64,000 nt of DNA from Spisula solida (lineage: Eukaryota; Mollusca; Bivalvia; Venerida; Mactridae). Location of the stretch: the NCBI GenBank assembly GCA_947247005.1, contig OX365955.1, positions 17,713,322 through 17,777,321 on the forward strand. The letters are read 5' to 3'. Position numbers and translations under genes: made by a program. The notes beneath the pieces were generated by a model. It had not been told where the DNA came from. It saw only the letters and a list, made by a program, of their open reading frames with translations, and did not search any database. Numbering within the stretch: position 1 is the stretch's first letter; every line of letters begins with the position of its first letter. Shown here piece after piece: positions 23,570 through 35,699 of this stretch.

Positions 23570-23815
23570 TTTGGCTACATCAAGAAACCTGAGTTTGAGT
23601 TTTGCTGTGGACACTAGTTCTCTCCTGGTTTGTGTGCAGCCAACATCGAGATACAGACACCTCCATCACATGTACCAATTCACACCTTGGCGAGTGGAGC
23701 CTTTGCGTTATTCTTGCTCAGAGAAATTAAGCAGTGGCGCAGACGGGGGTCGAACTCGGGACCTCTCGACCATAAAACATGTGCCCTAACTCTTATCCAC
23801 CACAAGTTCACATAC
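23570..23815 (-). mobile_element. tRNA-derived SINE (type S1), minus strand
   Basis: The minus-strand read contains the B-box-like 'gagttcgacccccgtctgcgccactgc' followed by 'ttaatttctctgagcaag', 'ccaaggtgtgaattggtacatg' and 'gaggtgtctgta'. The same head and tail occur on the plus strand at 51764-52010. The pol III boxes and the shared tail make it a SINE rather than a tRNA gene. Confidence 0.75.
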
Positions 23816-24164
23816 TTAAGACATAACAAAAGACAACAATGATGCAACAGGTCACACCACGACATTTTTAACAAATCCAACAACTTAATCTACTTCTTAT
23901 CCTCCTGGGTGTAGATGCAATATCAATTTAGATAACATAGAAAAGCATTGTAAATAACCCGTACAATGAAATACTGTATGATTGCACGGTTAAGTTAACG
24001 ATTTGGAAATATTGGCAGAATTTGCTTATACTACTTCTTGATAGTTTACCTAAGAAATATTGGACAAAGATGTTTAAAATCCCTAATATTTCCGCACGCC
24101 AATTGTCTGAAATTCAGAAATCGCAAACGTTTTGACCAGCAGGAGTGTCCCCTAATATACATTA

Positions 24165-24615
24165 TCATCCTCATGGTGTTGGTGACTGGTGAAGCTTGTA
24201 TGTTTGAAATATAACGACACAAGTATGAATTGAAAGAGGGCTTTATTTTGTAAAGCCAGAGACCTTATACACAGTATAAGGCTCTACCAAAGTATATATA
24301 TGAAAAAGAGGCTTTACCAAATAGAGCCTAAAAGACAAAATATAAAATAAAAGTTTAATGAAAACATATGGGCCAAAAGATGCCAGAAATAAAAAGTGAT
24401 TTGGCTCTTGATGGAGCTGCAGGAAATATGAATGCGCATGCGCGCTCCAGATCACGGCGTGCTTTCGTGACTAATATTCACGGCGGAGAGTCAGTGAATT
24501 AAGCGAAATGGCAAAGCACGGCGGCTAGTCAATCAGACAGTAAATAGACTTGAAACTTAGAGATGTAAACATAACCCCATTTTCTGTCATAAAGCATAAA
24601 GTATAAAAATCATTC
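24165..24615. other. Extra ~450-bp block in segment D1
   Basis: It is absent from the inverted copy, where 'catcaaaatag' joins directly to 'tgtatattagtg' near 51455-51465. No clear terminal repeats were seen, so it could be an insertion here or a deletion there. It includes 'gaatgcgcatgcgcgctcc' (24430-24448), a GC-rich island in AT-rich surroundings. Confidence 0.5.
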
Positions 24616-24889
24616 ATTTTGATGTATTATTGTTTGACTGAAAATAGCATCAGAAATATATACAAGTGTCAGACAGTGTCTGGTTGATATGGGTGCCTAG
24701 TATTTATAGATGACCGCATCTTACAGTATATATCACGTGACGGCATATCTGATATCTTGGATCAAGGGTATGTAGAATGTATATCGTAAAGTCTGTATGC
24801 TAATTGTGTTGATGTTTCAAAAATAGAATTAGCGTTCGACATAGTCGGTCATAGTGTGGGACGTGTCTAGTGTGTGGCCATTCGGTTTG

Positions 24890-25151
24890 CGTAATGGCTA
24901 ATGACATCTGGCTTCGACATAATGTTAGTGTGATACAAAGAGGGTAAACTGCTCTATTTATTTGGTTTTTAACGTTCCTGGTGTATAGCACCGATATATG
25001 CGAAACTACCTCTGTGTTTCCAACAAGTTCATCTCTAGTTGGGAAAATCTGAAAACCGTTTCTGAAACTTCCAAATTTGCCCTGGCCGAGATTCGAACAT
25101 GGGAACTCCGGATTGGTAGTCGAGGGAACCACTCGATCACCGTTGTGTTGC
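24890..25151 (-). mobile_element. tRNA-derived SINE (type S2), minus strand
   Basis: The minus strand reads 'gatcgagtggttccctcgactaccaatccgga', then the B-box-like 'gttcgaatctcggcc', then 'agagatgaacttgttggaaac' and 'tatacaccaggaacgtt'. Copies lie on the plus strand at 50826-51075 and 61186-61435, with a partial one at 35700-35890. The head resembles Ser/Leu-type tRNA. Confidence 0.7.
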
Positions 25152-25599
25152 TCATACTGTTTGCAGCAAATGAAGACAAAACGACATTATATTGTACGTT
25201 CCATGATGATATTGTGACAATAATACTACTCAAATTTTGATAAGTGTCAACAATCAATGTTCATATCTGTGTTTTGTTAACTGAAAAAAACTGATTAAAG
25301 AAAAAGGTTCATTAAAATATCATGTACAGTTTAATCTGCTTCTAAATTTCGAAAATTACACAAATTTACATACGATGCATTTGGTATGCTTTGACATAAT
25401 GTCGTCTTTTTCGGGTAACTGATAAGCCCCTATTGGCAGGGATAAATCTTGTAGGACTAAAATGGACATCTTGTACCATTTCTATGCTCATATTGAGTAA
25501 ACATGATTTAGTAATTTTTAACTCAATGGGCACAGCGTTCACAATTAATGTAATGATAGTCGAATATATTTTTGAAACTTTTCAACACTTCCGTTCTTT

Positions 25600-25830
25600 C
25601 ATTTCAAACTAGGTCATTCAGCTTTTATGACAGCTGTGACTTGGGCTTTCGATTTTTTTGACAGCTGAAACTTAGGCTATTAGCAGTTAAGTACATGTTC
25701 TCGTTCAGTTATGTGTTGGGCATGGTGCCGTGTAATTGTGGTATGTAAAGTTTTAATGTTTTCTGTGTTCGGCCAATTAAGTTGAGTGCTGCCTTCTCTG
25801 TCCGAGTTTCTATTATCTGTTAACAAATTA
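25600..25830 (+). repeat. F-family copy
   Basis: 'aggtcattcagctttt', 'acagctgaaactta', 'tgtgttgggcatggtgccgtg' and 'gagtgctgccttctctgtccg' match the other F copies. Confidence 0.65.
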
Positions 25831-25854
25831 AGACAATAGGAGAAGAACAAACAC

Positions 25855-25990
25855 CACCATAGTGAGATATTCCCGAATGTGTGGGTATATTTCTCATTTT
25901 GACGTTATCGTAAAGATGTAATAACTATATATACGGGATGTCAATGTGTGGGTACATTTCTCAAGTTGGTGGAATCGTAAAGATGTAATA
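25855..25990 (+). repeat. Two outlying 67-bp-type units
   Basis: Two diverged units containing 'tcgtaaagatgtaataacta' lie 0.9 kb before the main array. The sequence between (25990-26860) is not repetitive within the window. Confidence 0.7.
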
Positions 25991-26861
25991 ACTATACTGA
26001 AAAAATAAAGTTTAGCAAGTTTTTCAGGGTTCTTATATTTTTACTCGTTAGGCGATTTATGCATACGTGATGTAATTAATTTGTCGGCCATGACTTAATT
26101 ATCTAAATTTCAGTGGTCAATTTGTGTTTTCGTGGTTTTGAGAAGTCATGACGTCATTTATGAAGAAAACACGTGTAACACGTGCAGGAGGAAATCTGAC
26201 CCGTGTAAAGGATGTATACCAGCACGATGTTGTCAGTCTTGGGCCACAAACAAATAAACCGGTGTTAAAATTGTAAAATATTAATATTGGAATTTTGAAT
26301 GATGTCACGAAGGCGAGAGGCAAAGTAATACATTTTAAAGATAATTAATTGATCATTAGCCGCCTAAGGACTAAATATTCGCTAGCAGGAGACGTCAAAG
26401 GTGGGCTGTGTTCAGTAAGACTAACAATAACTACGTCACAAGAAGAGTGTTAGATTGCAGTGGCGTCAAAACGTAACAGATTCATGTGAAGTCACCAGCT
26501 AGGTGTTCATGTCAGGAACGCAAACAGCACAATTGTTTGTTATAATATTGACCCTGAATAGACAATCTAACGCAATAATTTATGGACGCCATGCTGACGT
26601 TTGCATACCGTTGACACGACGTCATTGGTAGTGTTGGTTTGTCTCGGCAATTTTTTATCGCGTAACGACTCGTAGGCAATAAAATTACCATCTCCGTATG
26701 GATTAAACAAACACACTAGAATTTTCGCCGATTTAACAACTTTTGGTCCTTCTCGGGATCAGAGGAGATGAGGAACAAAATGCCATCCAAGGTACATGAC
26801 CCTGAGCAAACAATGAACATAACTGGTATAACATTCCCCTAACTTTTTTTATAAGTATATG
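25991..26861. other. No recognisable feature
   Basis: Spacer between minisatellite blocks. One minus-strand ORF of 68 codons (26117-26323) without motifs. Confidence 0.35.
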
Positions 26862-27392
26862 TATACGGGTTGTCAACGTGTCGGTACATCTCTCATCTTG
26901 GTGGAATCGTAAAGATGTAATAACTTTATATACGGGTTGGCAACGTATGGGTTCATCACTCAGTTTGGTGGAAACGTAAAGATGTAATAACTATATATAC
27001 GGATTGTCAACGTATTGGTTCATCACTCAGTTTGGTGGAAACGTAAAGATGTAATAACTATATATACGGGTTGTCAACGTGTGAGTTCATCACTCAGTTT
27101 GGTGGAAATGTAAAGATGATCTATATATACGGGTTGTCAACGTGTGGGTTCATCACTCAGTTTGGTGGTAACGTAAAGATGTAATAACTATATATACGGG
27201 TAGTCAACGTGTGGGTTCATCACTCAGTTTGGTGGAAACGTAAAGATGTAATAACTATATATACGGATTGTCAACGTATGGGTTCATCACTCAGTTTGGT
27301 GGAAACGTAAAGATGTAATAACTATATATACGGGTTGTCAACGTGTGGGTTCATCACTCAGTTCGGTGGAAACGTAAAGATGAAATAACTAT
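26862..27392 (+). repeat. 67-bp minisatellite, eight units
   Basis: Units begin with TATACGG at 26862, 26929, 26996, 27063, 27126, 27193, 27260 and 27327. The period is 67 bp except for one 63-bp unit that lacks 4 bp near 27118. The unit contains 'ttgtcaacgtgtgggttcat' and 'tttggtggaaacgtaaag'. The first unit is the most diverged; units 3 and 7 share 'cggattgtcaacgtat', suggesting a higher-order duplication. No ORF runs through it. Confidence 0.92.
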
Positions 27393-27699
27393 GCCAACGA
27401 GACAGAATTACAAGGAAATAGTTATATAAGAGGATATTGTATTCATTCAGTGCTAATGTAAGATTCTATGTATCACAAACATAGGTTTCAATTACAATTT
27501 AGCATTACAGTGAGCACGACGTCTTGACGACTTCTGGTATTATCCTGACGTTTTAGGTCGATCAATGCATGGGTGGTCTAACGTCACACTATTTTAACTA
27601 TTGGAGAGCAAAACGATATTTCCGGCAAACTTAACGGCACTGCTAGGCGACAGGTTAAGTGGTATATTATAGGTCGGTCCCAGTCGTTGAGAGGTGACT
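27393..27699. other. No recognisable feature
   Basis: Contains 'acttaacggcactgctag' (27630-27647), a short likeness to the end of the 945-bp element at 6154, without a second end. Confidence 0.35.
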
Positions 27700-29335
27700 A
27701 ATTTAAGCAGCAAAGCTTATTTTCAAAACTGATTTGCAATATCAAATGAAATCGTTATAAGCAATCACTGACAGTAACCGAATTGAAAGTGTATTCTTTT
27801 GTCACAGAACAAAATACATGGTGAACATGTAGTTTATCGTCGTTTCTTATTCCCCTGATCAACTTAAACATGCAGGCGTGCTAAAATGTTAACAATATGT
27901 CTTAATATAAGCCGTCTTTTATGATTTCTGACTGCTAAAACTAGCCATTATAGTCGTTTTGCTGTGGAAACTTGGTAGTTCAGCTAGTAATAATGTTTTA
28001 TACTTTTCGACAGCTTGGACTTGGGCGGATCTTTGTTTGTTTAGTTGGGCAGTGTGCCTTGTATGTGTTTTATGTTCCTGTGCTCGGTTGGTTCAGTTAG
28101 GCATTGTGCTTTGTGTGTTTTTAATGTTTCTGTGCTCGGCTGGTTAAGTTGAGTGCTGCCTTCCCTGTTTGACTTAATATAATATTTCTTATTATGTATT
28201 TTGGTATTGCTGACGTTAATTAAATAAACTAAGCTTTAAATGAGAATTATGCACACCAACTAATATAAGTACATGTACATGTTACCAGAGAGGAGTGATG
28301 TGCACGAGGTTTGAATTGTCACGCAATCAATCGGGTGATTAAGTACAACTTGATGAACGTTTACATAACCTGCATAAATACACTCAATTATGGTGACAGT
28401 TCCATTAGCAATTAGAAGTCCAAATATAAAGAAGCGAGCTTAGTGATGTGATTATTACTAACTTAAATGTCACACACTCACGCAATGCCATCTTTCAGAC
28501 ACTGCAAAGGTTACGAGAGTTTCAGTAAAAGAAATATCTTTATTACAGAAACAACCAGCATGCAGTAGAATATAAATACACCTTTCTTGTATGTTTTACA
28601 ACCTATACAACAATAAAGAACACGTATTATAACCTATATATGGTAACGTAGTTTTTTTTTTAAAATAGACGCTGCACGACTGACAGGATATCTTCTGTAG
28701 AATTTTACGCCAGCCAATCAGTGTTTCACTTTCATAATTGTGAAAGTGACAAAGCGTCTATAAAAATACTTTCCATATTCTAGTTTCAAAATTAAAATTT
28801 CTAATGTATATTTAAAATATCCGAGCGCATTCACCATCCATATTTAGAAATTCTCGAAACTGTTTTTATCGAGCCGAATGTCGTATGTAAAGCTTGCCAC
28901 GGTTGGTTGGCTAAAAGTGGAGATAACGCAGAATCCATAATATCAAACAGGTGGTCCTTAGATCTTAATTGGAAAGAGCCTGTACCTAAGTCAGATTGCG
29001 TACCACTGTTCTCGTCACTAACACTGCTCCAATTGCCTAGCCAATTGACAGTATGTCCGCTTTGCTTGCGGCAGATCAGTGGTTAGCTCCTTGACCGTGT
29101 CATACAAAATACGAAATAAAAATGATACATACATGTACGCTCCTCATTCACTAGCTTGATGCTCAGCATTAAGAAGAGGAGACTTGCGTCTTCTCTCATA
29201 CCCTCCTGGTGACGAATGCTGTTAGGAATGAAGTGTCGTGAGTAATTAATGTATTAAGTTGTGGAACATAAAATACATTTATATATATTAGTAGCGCTAT
29301 GATAATGCATATCTTGTTGTTATTTTTTTCCTGAA
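27700..29335 (+). repeat. Segment D3 (with F insertion)
   Basis: It matches 38560-39830 directly and 7283-7870 inverted. An F element interrupts it at about 27923-28185. The stretch 29030-29220 ('gatcagtggttag', 'tagcttgatgctcagcat', 'cttctctcataccctcc') is shared with 39545-39720 and has a weak tRNA-like look, possibly an old SINE. Confidence 0.7.
27923..28185 (+). mobile_element. F element inserted in D3
   Basis: D3 copies at 7.66 kb (inverted) and 38.66 kb run straight from the 'gccgtcttt' region to 'gtattgctgac' type sequence. Here about 260 bp of F family sequence lies between. This shows that F moves as a unit, although its exact ends and target duplication are not resolved. The 62-codon ORF in it is an accident of the TG-rich repeat. 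Confidence 0.6.
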
Positions 29336-29349
29336 ATCATTTGTGTCGG

Positions 29350-29860
29350 TCATGTTTAATGCTATTCTAAAGGTTCGCATTATAAGCATACTGTCTGGTC
29401 TTTGGTTTAGCTCATCGACCATAAATCAGATAAAAATCCCATGGCTCTCGTAGAAGCCATAATATGTTATTACGTCAGACGTAGTATATTAACATTGTAT
29501 CACATAAGCTTAAGAAACCAAGTGTTGATGATGACAGTGGATATAGAATTGATCACAACCATCCATACAGCCAGACTATAACACTATCTGTCTGAAACCG
29601 CAGACGACGGAGAGAAATCCAATACACTCACAGGATACACAGGAAGACGGAAATGTTTAACTAATTTGATTGAGAGAATTCTTTTCTCCTCAAGGAGTTC
29701 AATTGACTACAGACTGTACTCTTTGATAAAATCATACGGAATATATGGCATGAACCTCATGTGAAGAATACAAAATGATTTCGATATGTCTGGACATGTC
29801 TATTAACGAATGTGTGAATGCGTAAGGCTAGACGAAGGCCCTACTTCGTTGGACGCAGCA
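29350..29860 (-). repeat. Segment A, inverted copy
   Basis: Reverse complement of about 2740-3256. It contains the empty site for the 945-bp element ('ccaatacactcacagg', about 29619-29634). Relative to the neighbouring D3 it is oriented opposite to the copy at 39.8 kb. Confidence 0.75.
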
Positions 29861-29881
29861 GGGACGCGACTAGATTTGTCG

Positions 29882-30055
29882 AATAAATAGAGGATATTTG
29901 TTTGTTTTGATTGAATATGGTTTATATCTCATCGTGTAGTGATAAAATTCAATATTTTCAAGAGCGCGTAGCGCGAGTGAAAATATTAAAATGTTATCAC
30001 TACAAGATGAGATATTAACCGTATTCAATCAAAACAAACACATATTCTATTTATT
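29882..30055. mobile_element. Fold-back element, ~80-bp arms
   Basis: The left arm (29882-29968) and right arm (29972-30055) are imperfect reverse complements ('tttgttttgattgaatatgg', 'tagtgataaaattcaatatttt' and complements). They meet at a centre 'gagcgcgtagcgcgag'. It is a palindromic MITE-like structure; no target duplication was resolved. Confidence 0.8.
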
Positions 30056-31030
30056 TAATGCTTTTATGGTGTCAAAACTGGTACTATTTATGCCAAATTA
30101 CCACTGTGGTTAGGCTACGTATGAATATGTTATTCCATTCATATTTTTCACTTCAAAATCCGCCATCTTGGATTATGGTGAATAGGTGAAAACGACTTTT
30201 TTTGATAATTTTGCATTAAATCATACATCAACTTGTAGGAAATGGTCTAACTAAGAATAAAACCCCCACATGACATGTTTCCGTTCAGTAATTAAAAAGT
30301 TACAGACATTTTAGTGTTGAGATTTTGGTAGGTAGTCCCTGTGAGGGGGCGGAGCTTATATCAATCACATTGTAGGTGATAACCAGTGACTGATATAGGT
30401 TTTATTTCACTGATAGAACTCCATATCTCATCAGTTAGCATTAAATAAGAATGTGTATTGATCCAATGTATTATAGGCATCCCCCTCCAAATGTGGCTTA
30501 AAACCTGTCATACTTGTATGGAGTACGAAAATGTTGAATGAGCCGTTGGGTGCATAACTTAACACGGCAACAATATGTAACTTACAGACGAATCGTGTAC
30601 TGGAAATGTTAGATGAACTGTTTGGTAGATGACTTAACTAACAAACACGGACTGATTGATGTAGATATTGCTAGATAATGTAGCTTATACAGATGGATGG
30701 TCTCATTGTATTGTATATGTGATCCTTGTGCTGTTCTATAATACATTTCAAAGTAAGAAATATCAGAGGATATCTCTTGATATAATCTTATAATATATCG
30801 TATATATACATGTATATAATAAGAATTGCAACTCAAAGACGTGTGTACAATAGGAGGAAAATGGTGCCCAGAGCAAATATATTATTCTGTGGAAAATTAA
30901 ATAGTAGCGTTTTTAGTACTTGTTTAAGATATCTGACAATGCGTCTTTTTCTTTCTCACTCTCTCTCTCGTTGTTGCCGTATGATCTATCACAGTATTTA
31001 TGCCATTTTATTGCATTATTGTTAAAACTA
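30056..31030. other. Mostly unassigned; CT microsatellite
   Basis: No recognised gene. A short CT-rich run lies at about 30950-30970. The ORFs 30609-30836 and 30810-31183 overlap each other on both strands and carry no motif. Confidence 0.35.
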
Positions 31031-31039
31031 GAGCTGTCG

Positions 31040-31290
31040 CCATTCGGCAGACTAATATACCCCCGCCGACAAAGGGACATAATTCTGCCAAAATTCGCAG
31101 CGCGAAATCCTTTGTTCCTGCACATCTATATGTTGAGATTGTTCATCTGTGAAAGTTTGACCGAATTCCTGCTAAAACTGTAGGAGTTGCGTTCACAAGA
31201 ATGCGTCTACGGACAGACAGACTGACTGACGGACAGACAAGCTGAATCCAGTATACCCCCTTACAACTCGTAGTGCGGGGGTATAATTCA
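31040..31290. mobile_element. Short element with TATACCCCCGC ends
   Basis: TATACCCCCGC at 31056-31066 and its complement at 31275-31285 bound about 230 bp that includes 'acggacagacagactgactg'. I know this combination as a common bivalve dispersed repeat; that association is from memory. ORFs across it are ignored. Confidence 0.6.
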
Positions 31291-32708
31291 TACTTGCCAT
31301 TTTTCATCAATATACAAATGTAGTGTCTTCTATACAGACGGGGCAAGCTGTAACGAAGTCTTGATACTTGAGGCTTAATCGGTTTGCAATTTGTTGTAAA
31401 ATAGGTTTTATACAATTTGGCTTTTATTTTATTGCGTGATATATGACTGTTATTCTGTCACTCTGTACCGATTTAAACACAACATAACATGTCTCGCTCG
31501 GTAGAATGTCTTTCAGACGAATAAGGTTTTTTGGCATACGGAAATGGCATAAATTCTGATATGAGAGACGGTTGTTATAGTTTTCGAATAAGTGTGTTTG
31601 TTTTTTATCGTGTTTAGTACCTTGTTTGAACATTTTTAACCAGACAGTGTGGTCTGGAATTAACTCTAATTATAAATATCAACATGACTTATTCTTCCGC
31701 AAATACCTTACCACTTATCCATATAGACGATAGGACCATAGCCAATGCACCGAAATAATATAACCTGGTCCACCCAAGTATTTGAATCAAGATCAAGTGA
31801 GTGATACATCTCCACTGCGCTAAATATGGATAATATTGAAATACATTAGCACACATTTCTTATATTTCATCACACGCCCATATTGTGTGGTTTGCAAGTA
31901 GTTGCCACATTTTTCAGCCGATATACTATAGAATGATTTATATGGTTTATGCATGGCTGTACAAACCTGGAGCAGAATAATGTGTTGTTACATCCGCATG
32001 TTGATGGATTTGATAGACTCCATAAAACGAGTGATATAGTAATGACTTTGCCTAACATGACAACATAATAACGTCTAGCAAATTCATATATGAAATCATA
32101 ATGGGTTTTGAAGGCAATTAAACGAACTAAATACATGTACAGGATTCGTGCAGAAATCCATACAACATGCATTAAATGATACACATCAATCATAATTCTT
32201 CGTAAATGCATTCAATAATATAACCATACGCTTGTTTTAAAATTATTTCTGTTTTAAACCATCTATTTTCGGGGTTTTTTTCATTTAATGTTCGACAGCG
32301 AACAAAGTAATGTAAATTTAGAATTCCATTTGCACACATGTTCAGTTAAACGTGTGCTACATGTAAATACAATTTGAGAACAAATATCACTTCTACAAAA
32401 CAACTTATTTTTGCTGTTTCCATTGGTGGGAGTTGCTTTCCACAACAACAAATATTTTCTCACTGAGAACAAAGCAGTAGCAATGGGCATAAAACGAAAC
32501 ATGCATTCAAAGCAAAATTAAGCCCTGTTGTAGCCACTGTGCGCGGTGAAGTTTCTTACGAACAAATACGTAATGAAGTTGATAAAAACCAAATGCATAG
32601 GCTTTCAACTACATTGAATTTACTAGTATTACATTTATTATCCCAACGTGTCGACCCCATGCCTTTTTTAATTGCGATACGATCAAAGCCCATTTTATTT
32701 ACAAAATC
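31291..32708. other. No recognisable feature
   Basis: Several short minus-strand ORFs (31143-31415, 31424-31633, 31870-32211, 32281-32502) lack recognisable domains and have no repeat partners. They are treated as chance ORFs. Confidence 0.35.
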
Positions 32709-33269
32709 TAAAGGATAAGGTTCACTAATGGCTTAATTTGGCCCTGTGATTTTTCAAAAAAATTAACATTTCCTGTGTATAAAATGAGCATACATATATC
32801 AATTTCCCTCGTAATTTGTTGACAAAACTGCCAAGAATATCATCAATATGTCTTGTCTAGCCCAAAATGTCATTTTTGGCCATTTCCACGCCTATTAATG
32901 ACGAAAAACCTTCCGAAAACTACGATGGCAGTCTTGCGACACTTTTATATTGTTACATAACCAGTGTTCTGCAAGTCTTTATATATTTGCAAAATATTAA
33001 AGTGTCGCAAGAATGCCATCGTGGTTTTTGGGACGGTTTTATGCCATGAAAACCCATGAAAATGACTAAAAATGACATATTTTGCTAAACATGACATAGT
33101 TTAAGTAGATTTGTCGACACATCACGAGGGCAATTTGGAAATGTTTGCTTAATTTTTTAAAGACAGTATTAGGTTATTAGAAACATAGGACAGATTTATT
33201 GGAACATGCAGTTCTATTTTTCGATAAAACTCAGGGCCAAATTAATCCATAAATGAACATTGTCCTTTA
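32709..33269. mobile_element. 561-bp fold-back element, arms ~270 bp
   Basis: The outer ends 'taaaggataaggttcact' and, complemented, 'taaaggacaatgttcatt' begin a long imperfect inverted repeat. It runs through 'aatttggccctg', 'tttccctcgtaat', 'aaaatgtcattttt' and 'acgatggc..tcttgcgacactt' almost to the centre (about 32980). If TA is the target, the element is 32711-33267. The whole transcript could fold into one hairpin. The 60-codon ORF at 32867-33049 lies across the arms and centre. Confidence 0.8.
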
Positions 33270-34517
33270 AGCATGCGACCTTAATGTGTTGCTCTGTATG
33301 TTTGAATGTTTTCAATGGACGATGATAAGCAGTTTTGTGCGTTGTCCTGGTAATATGTGATCGTCCTTGTGATTGAATTTTGTCTATTGGCTCTTACTCA
33401 TGATATCTTTGAATAACTGAGGCGGCAAACTGTCGGATTGAAGTTTTTTGTCGCTGTACAATACAATATCATTATTTATTTGATGTTTGCATTCGTGCTA
33501 CACTTACGGACTTTGAAAACGCACAAATTTTAAGGGACCCGTAATTTTTTGTTTGAACTATTCAGCTGACTTTGTACGAATGAAATGATGTTCCTATTTA
33601 ATAACCTTGTCAGTAGAGAACATCTGACACGTGTTTTACCGTGCAAAGAACACGTGGTAACCACGTGGCCAAATCTAATTTTTCGCTCGTGGATCTCGCG
33701 TGAATGAAAATATTCGAAATGGAAATGTGTACACGATACATTGGCACGCAAAAACATCACAGTTTCAATCACCCAAAAGCATTAGTTGGTATGTCACGTT
33801 CACCCAAAAATGATTACATTGTCATAATATAACAAATATTCGTCCACATGAACGTTTTATGCACACTGACACCGTCACTGACAGTCCGAGGCAAGAAAAA
33901 AGGCATACAATTGCTATTTATACGGATGAATTAATGCGCATACGCAGCCGACGAAACATCTTCCGGTCTGCAACCATGACTGTCAGAGAAATACTTAGTC
34001 ACCATGGGTATGCAAAATGATTAAATGAAAGTTTAAATACGTTTGAACTTTTCTGAAAGCCATTTTGATTTAGTACAGTTCGAAGGTGTTCTTCAATCTG
34101 TAACCATTCCCTGCTTGTATCACAATTTTCGACGACAACGATGTTAACTTTAGACAGCATGGTAATAATCATTCACATAAATTACTGAAAATAATATTTT
34201 TATGGACGAAATTGATACTCCAGTTTTATCCTCAGATTTTGCACGCATTGAAAAATATGACATGGTCTTACAAAGACGTATCTACGTGTGAAGCCGGTCG
34301 TCAGTCTGCCCGCAAACTTCTCCAGACCTTTGTCCTTGTATGGTGGAACATTCCCTCAGCAGCACATTTAAAAATGTGATCATGTTTTAGAGTAGCCGTT
34401 GTTGTTAATGCACGAACTTCTAAGTTGTGATTTTGGTTTTTGAGACTTAAACACATCGATGTTGTGATTTGTCTATTTTTGTTCTCTTTTATTATGAAAT
34501 TTTGCTAGTGGATTAAA
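33270..34517. other. No recognisable feature
   Basis: No repeat partner and only one minus-strand ORF of 80 codons (33530-33772) without motifs. Confidence 0.35.
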
Positions 34518-34519
34518 TA

Positions 34520-35513
34520 CACTTAGTCGCAAAAGAAAGTATACATTGTACATACTTTGAAATTGTATCCTTTGGGGTTGACAGAACTAAACGAAATTTT
34601 GTATTAACAGAACTGTATGTTTATCTGACATTTTATGATCAAACAATAACATGTCAATAGATACAATATCCTAAAAATGAAGTCAACAGCGTCGGTACCT
34701 GGAAAATCGAATTAACAGAAATCTTCATTATTTTATGTGTCCGCCTCCGACGTAAAATGTACGAGACATTTACCTAGTGGTGCAAATTATGTTTATGTAT
34801 GATAAATAGGACTAGGTATATCGTCAAATTAAAACACTCAAAATAATGCGATTTTTCACTGAACAGCATGATGGTTGTGATTTTTATAAAACAAACTACT
34901 TATTTTGCTTGGTCAAGGGGAGGTAACCATGTCAAAAAAGGTTGTTTTATGAGGTGATAAGTTCTAAACCTGAATTGGGCTTTGTTGTAAACCTTTTTTT
35001 CCTTATTTATGTCTCCGTGATAAGTTCATACGCTTGAAGACGAACCTTATCAGCAAATCGGGCATCTAGCTGCATTAAAAAATTGACAAACGCCCGATGA
35101 ACACACCGTGACAAATGTGTGACATTAGCTCATGTTGATGCCATCATTTTATTCTGTTTGTTACAATTTTAATCAGATGGTATAAATGCGATTGAATTAT
35201 AATGTCACATATCCAAGCTACATATCCTGAATATTTCAGCAAGATCAAGTTCCTATTGGCCGAGCTATGGGTAAATGTATCCATGTACACATATTTGTGA
35301 AGTGTATGACCATTTGTGTGAATTTGATTTTTCAAGTCCCAAAGCTTTGACTCTGTTTGTGCAGTATTGTATTTATTGACATGTTGTCGCTTGATCTTAA
35401 AATGTCAGATAAACATACTATTTAGTAAATATTAACATTATGTTTGTTTCTGTAACTACCCGGCGATATAATCTCATTTATGCACAATGTATACTTTCTT
35501 TTGCGACTGAGTG
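34520..35513. mobile_element. 994-bp TA-flanked element, mariner-like ends
   Basis: The ends are inverted over about 30 bp: left CACTTAGTCGCAAAAGAAAG, right complement CACTCAGTCGCAAAAGAAAG. TA lies on both sides (34518-34519 and 35514-35515). The TIR wording is of the Tc1/mariner kind. No transposase ORF is present; the 63-codon ORF at 35144-35335 has no DDE-type pattern. Non-autonomous. Confidence 0.85.
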
Positions 35514-35699
35514 TATAAATTAGGCTTTCTATATACCAATTTGTGTGTCAAATAAATATATTTTAATATATATTTGCGTGGTTTGAATAAGTGGTGCGTT
35601 TTCAAAGTATTTAAGTGACTTTTTTGTTTAGGTAAATACTAATGGTATTTTTCGACACGAGGGTATGAGGGATGAAAAGCCAGTTGCCCCTTTTCGTTT

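Larger units (their letters stand above)
21600..25510 (+). repeat. Segment D1, longest copy
   Basis: Inverted copies lie at 60850-63565 and at 50390-52538 continued at 55399-55500. Landmarks are 'cctctctctgtctgcc' (inverted), 'gcttttctagtgtcat', 'tatttgtcgttt' and 'taatagggcttatcagttaccc' (inverted). Compared with the 50-kb copy it has about 450 extra bp (24165-24615). The 61-kb copy lacks about 23340-24780. Two SINEs sit in it at matching places in the 50-kb copy, so they predate the duplication. Short ORFs in it are not conserved. Confidence 0.75.

Noticed and set aside
26862..27392. Possible CRISPR array because of the regular repeats
   Set aside because: The whole 67-bp unit repeats with no unique spacers, and the context is eukaryotic; it is a minisatellite.
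31870..32211. 113-codon minus-strand ORF as a gene
   Set aside because: No recognisable motif, no neighbouring exon signals and no paralogue in the window.
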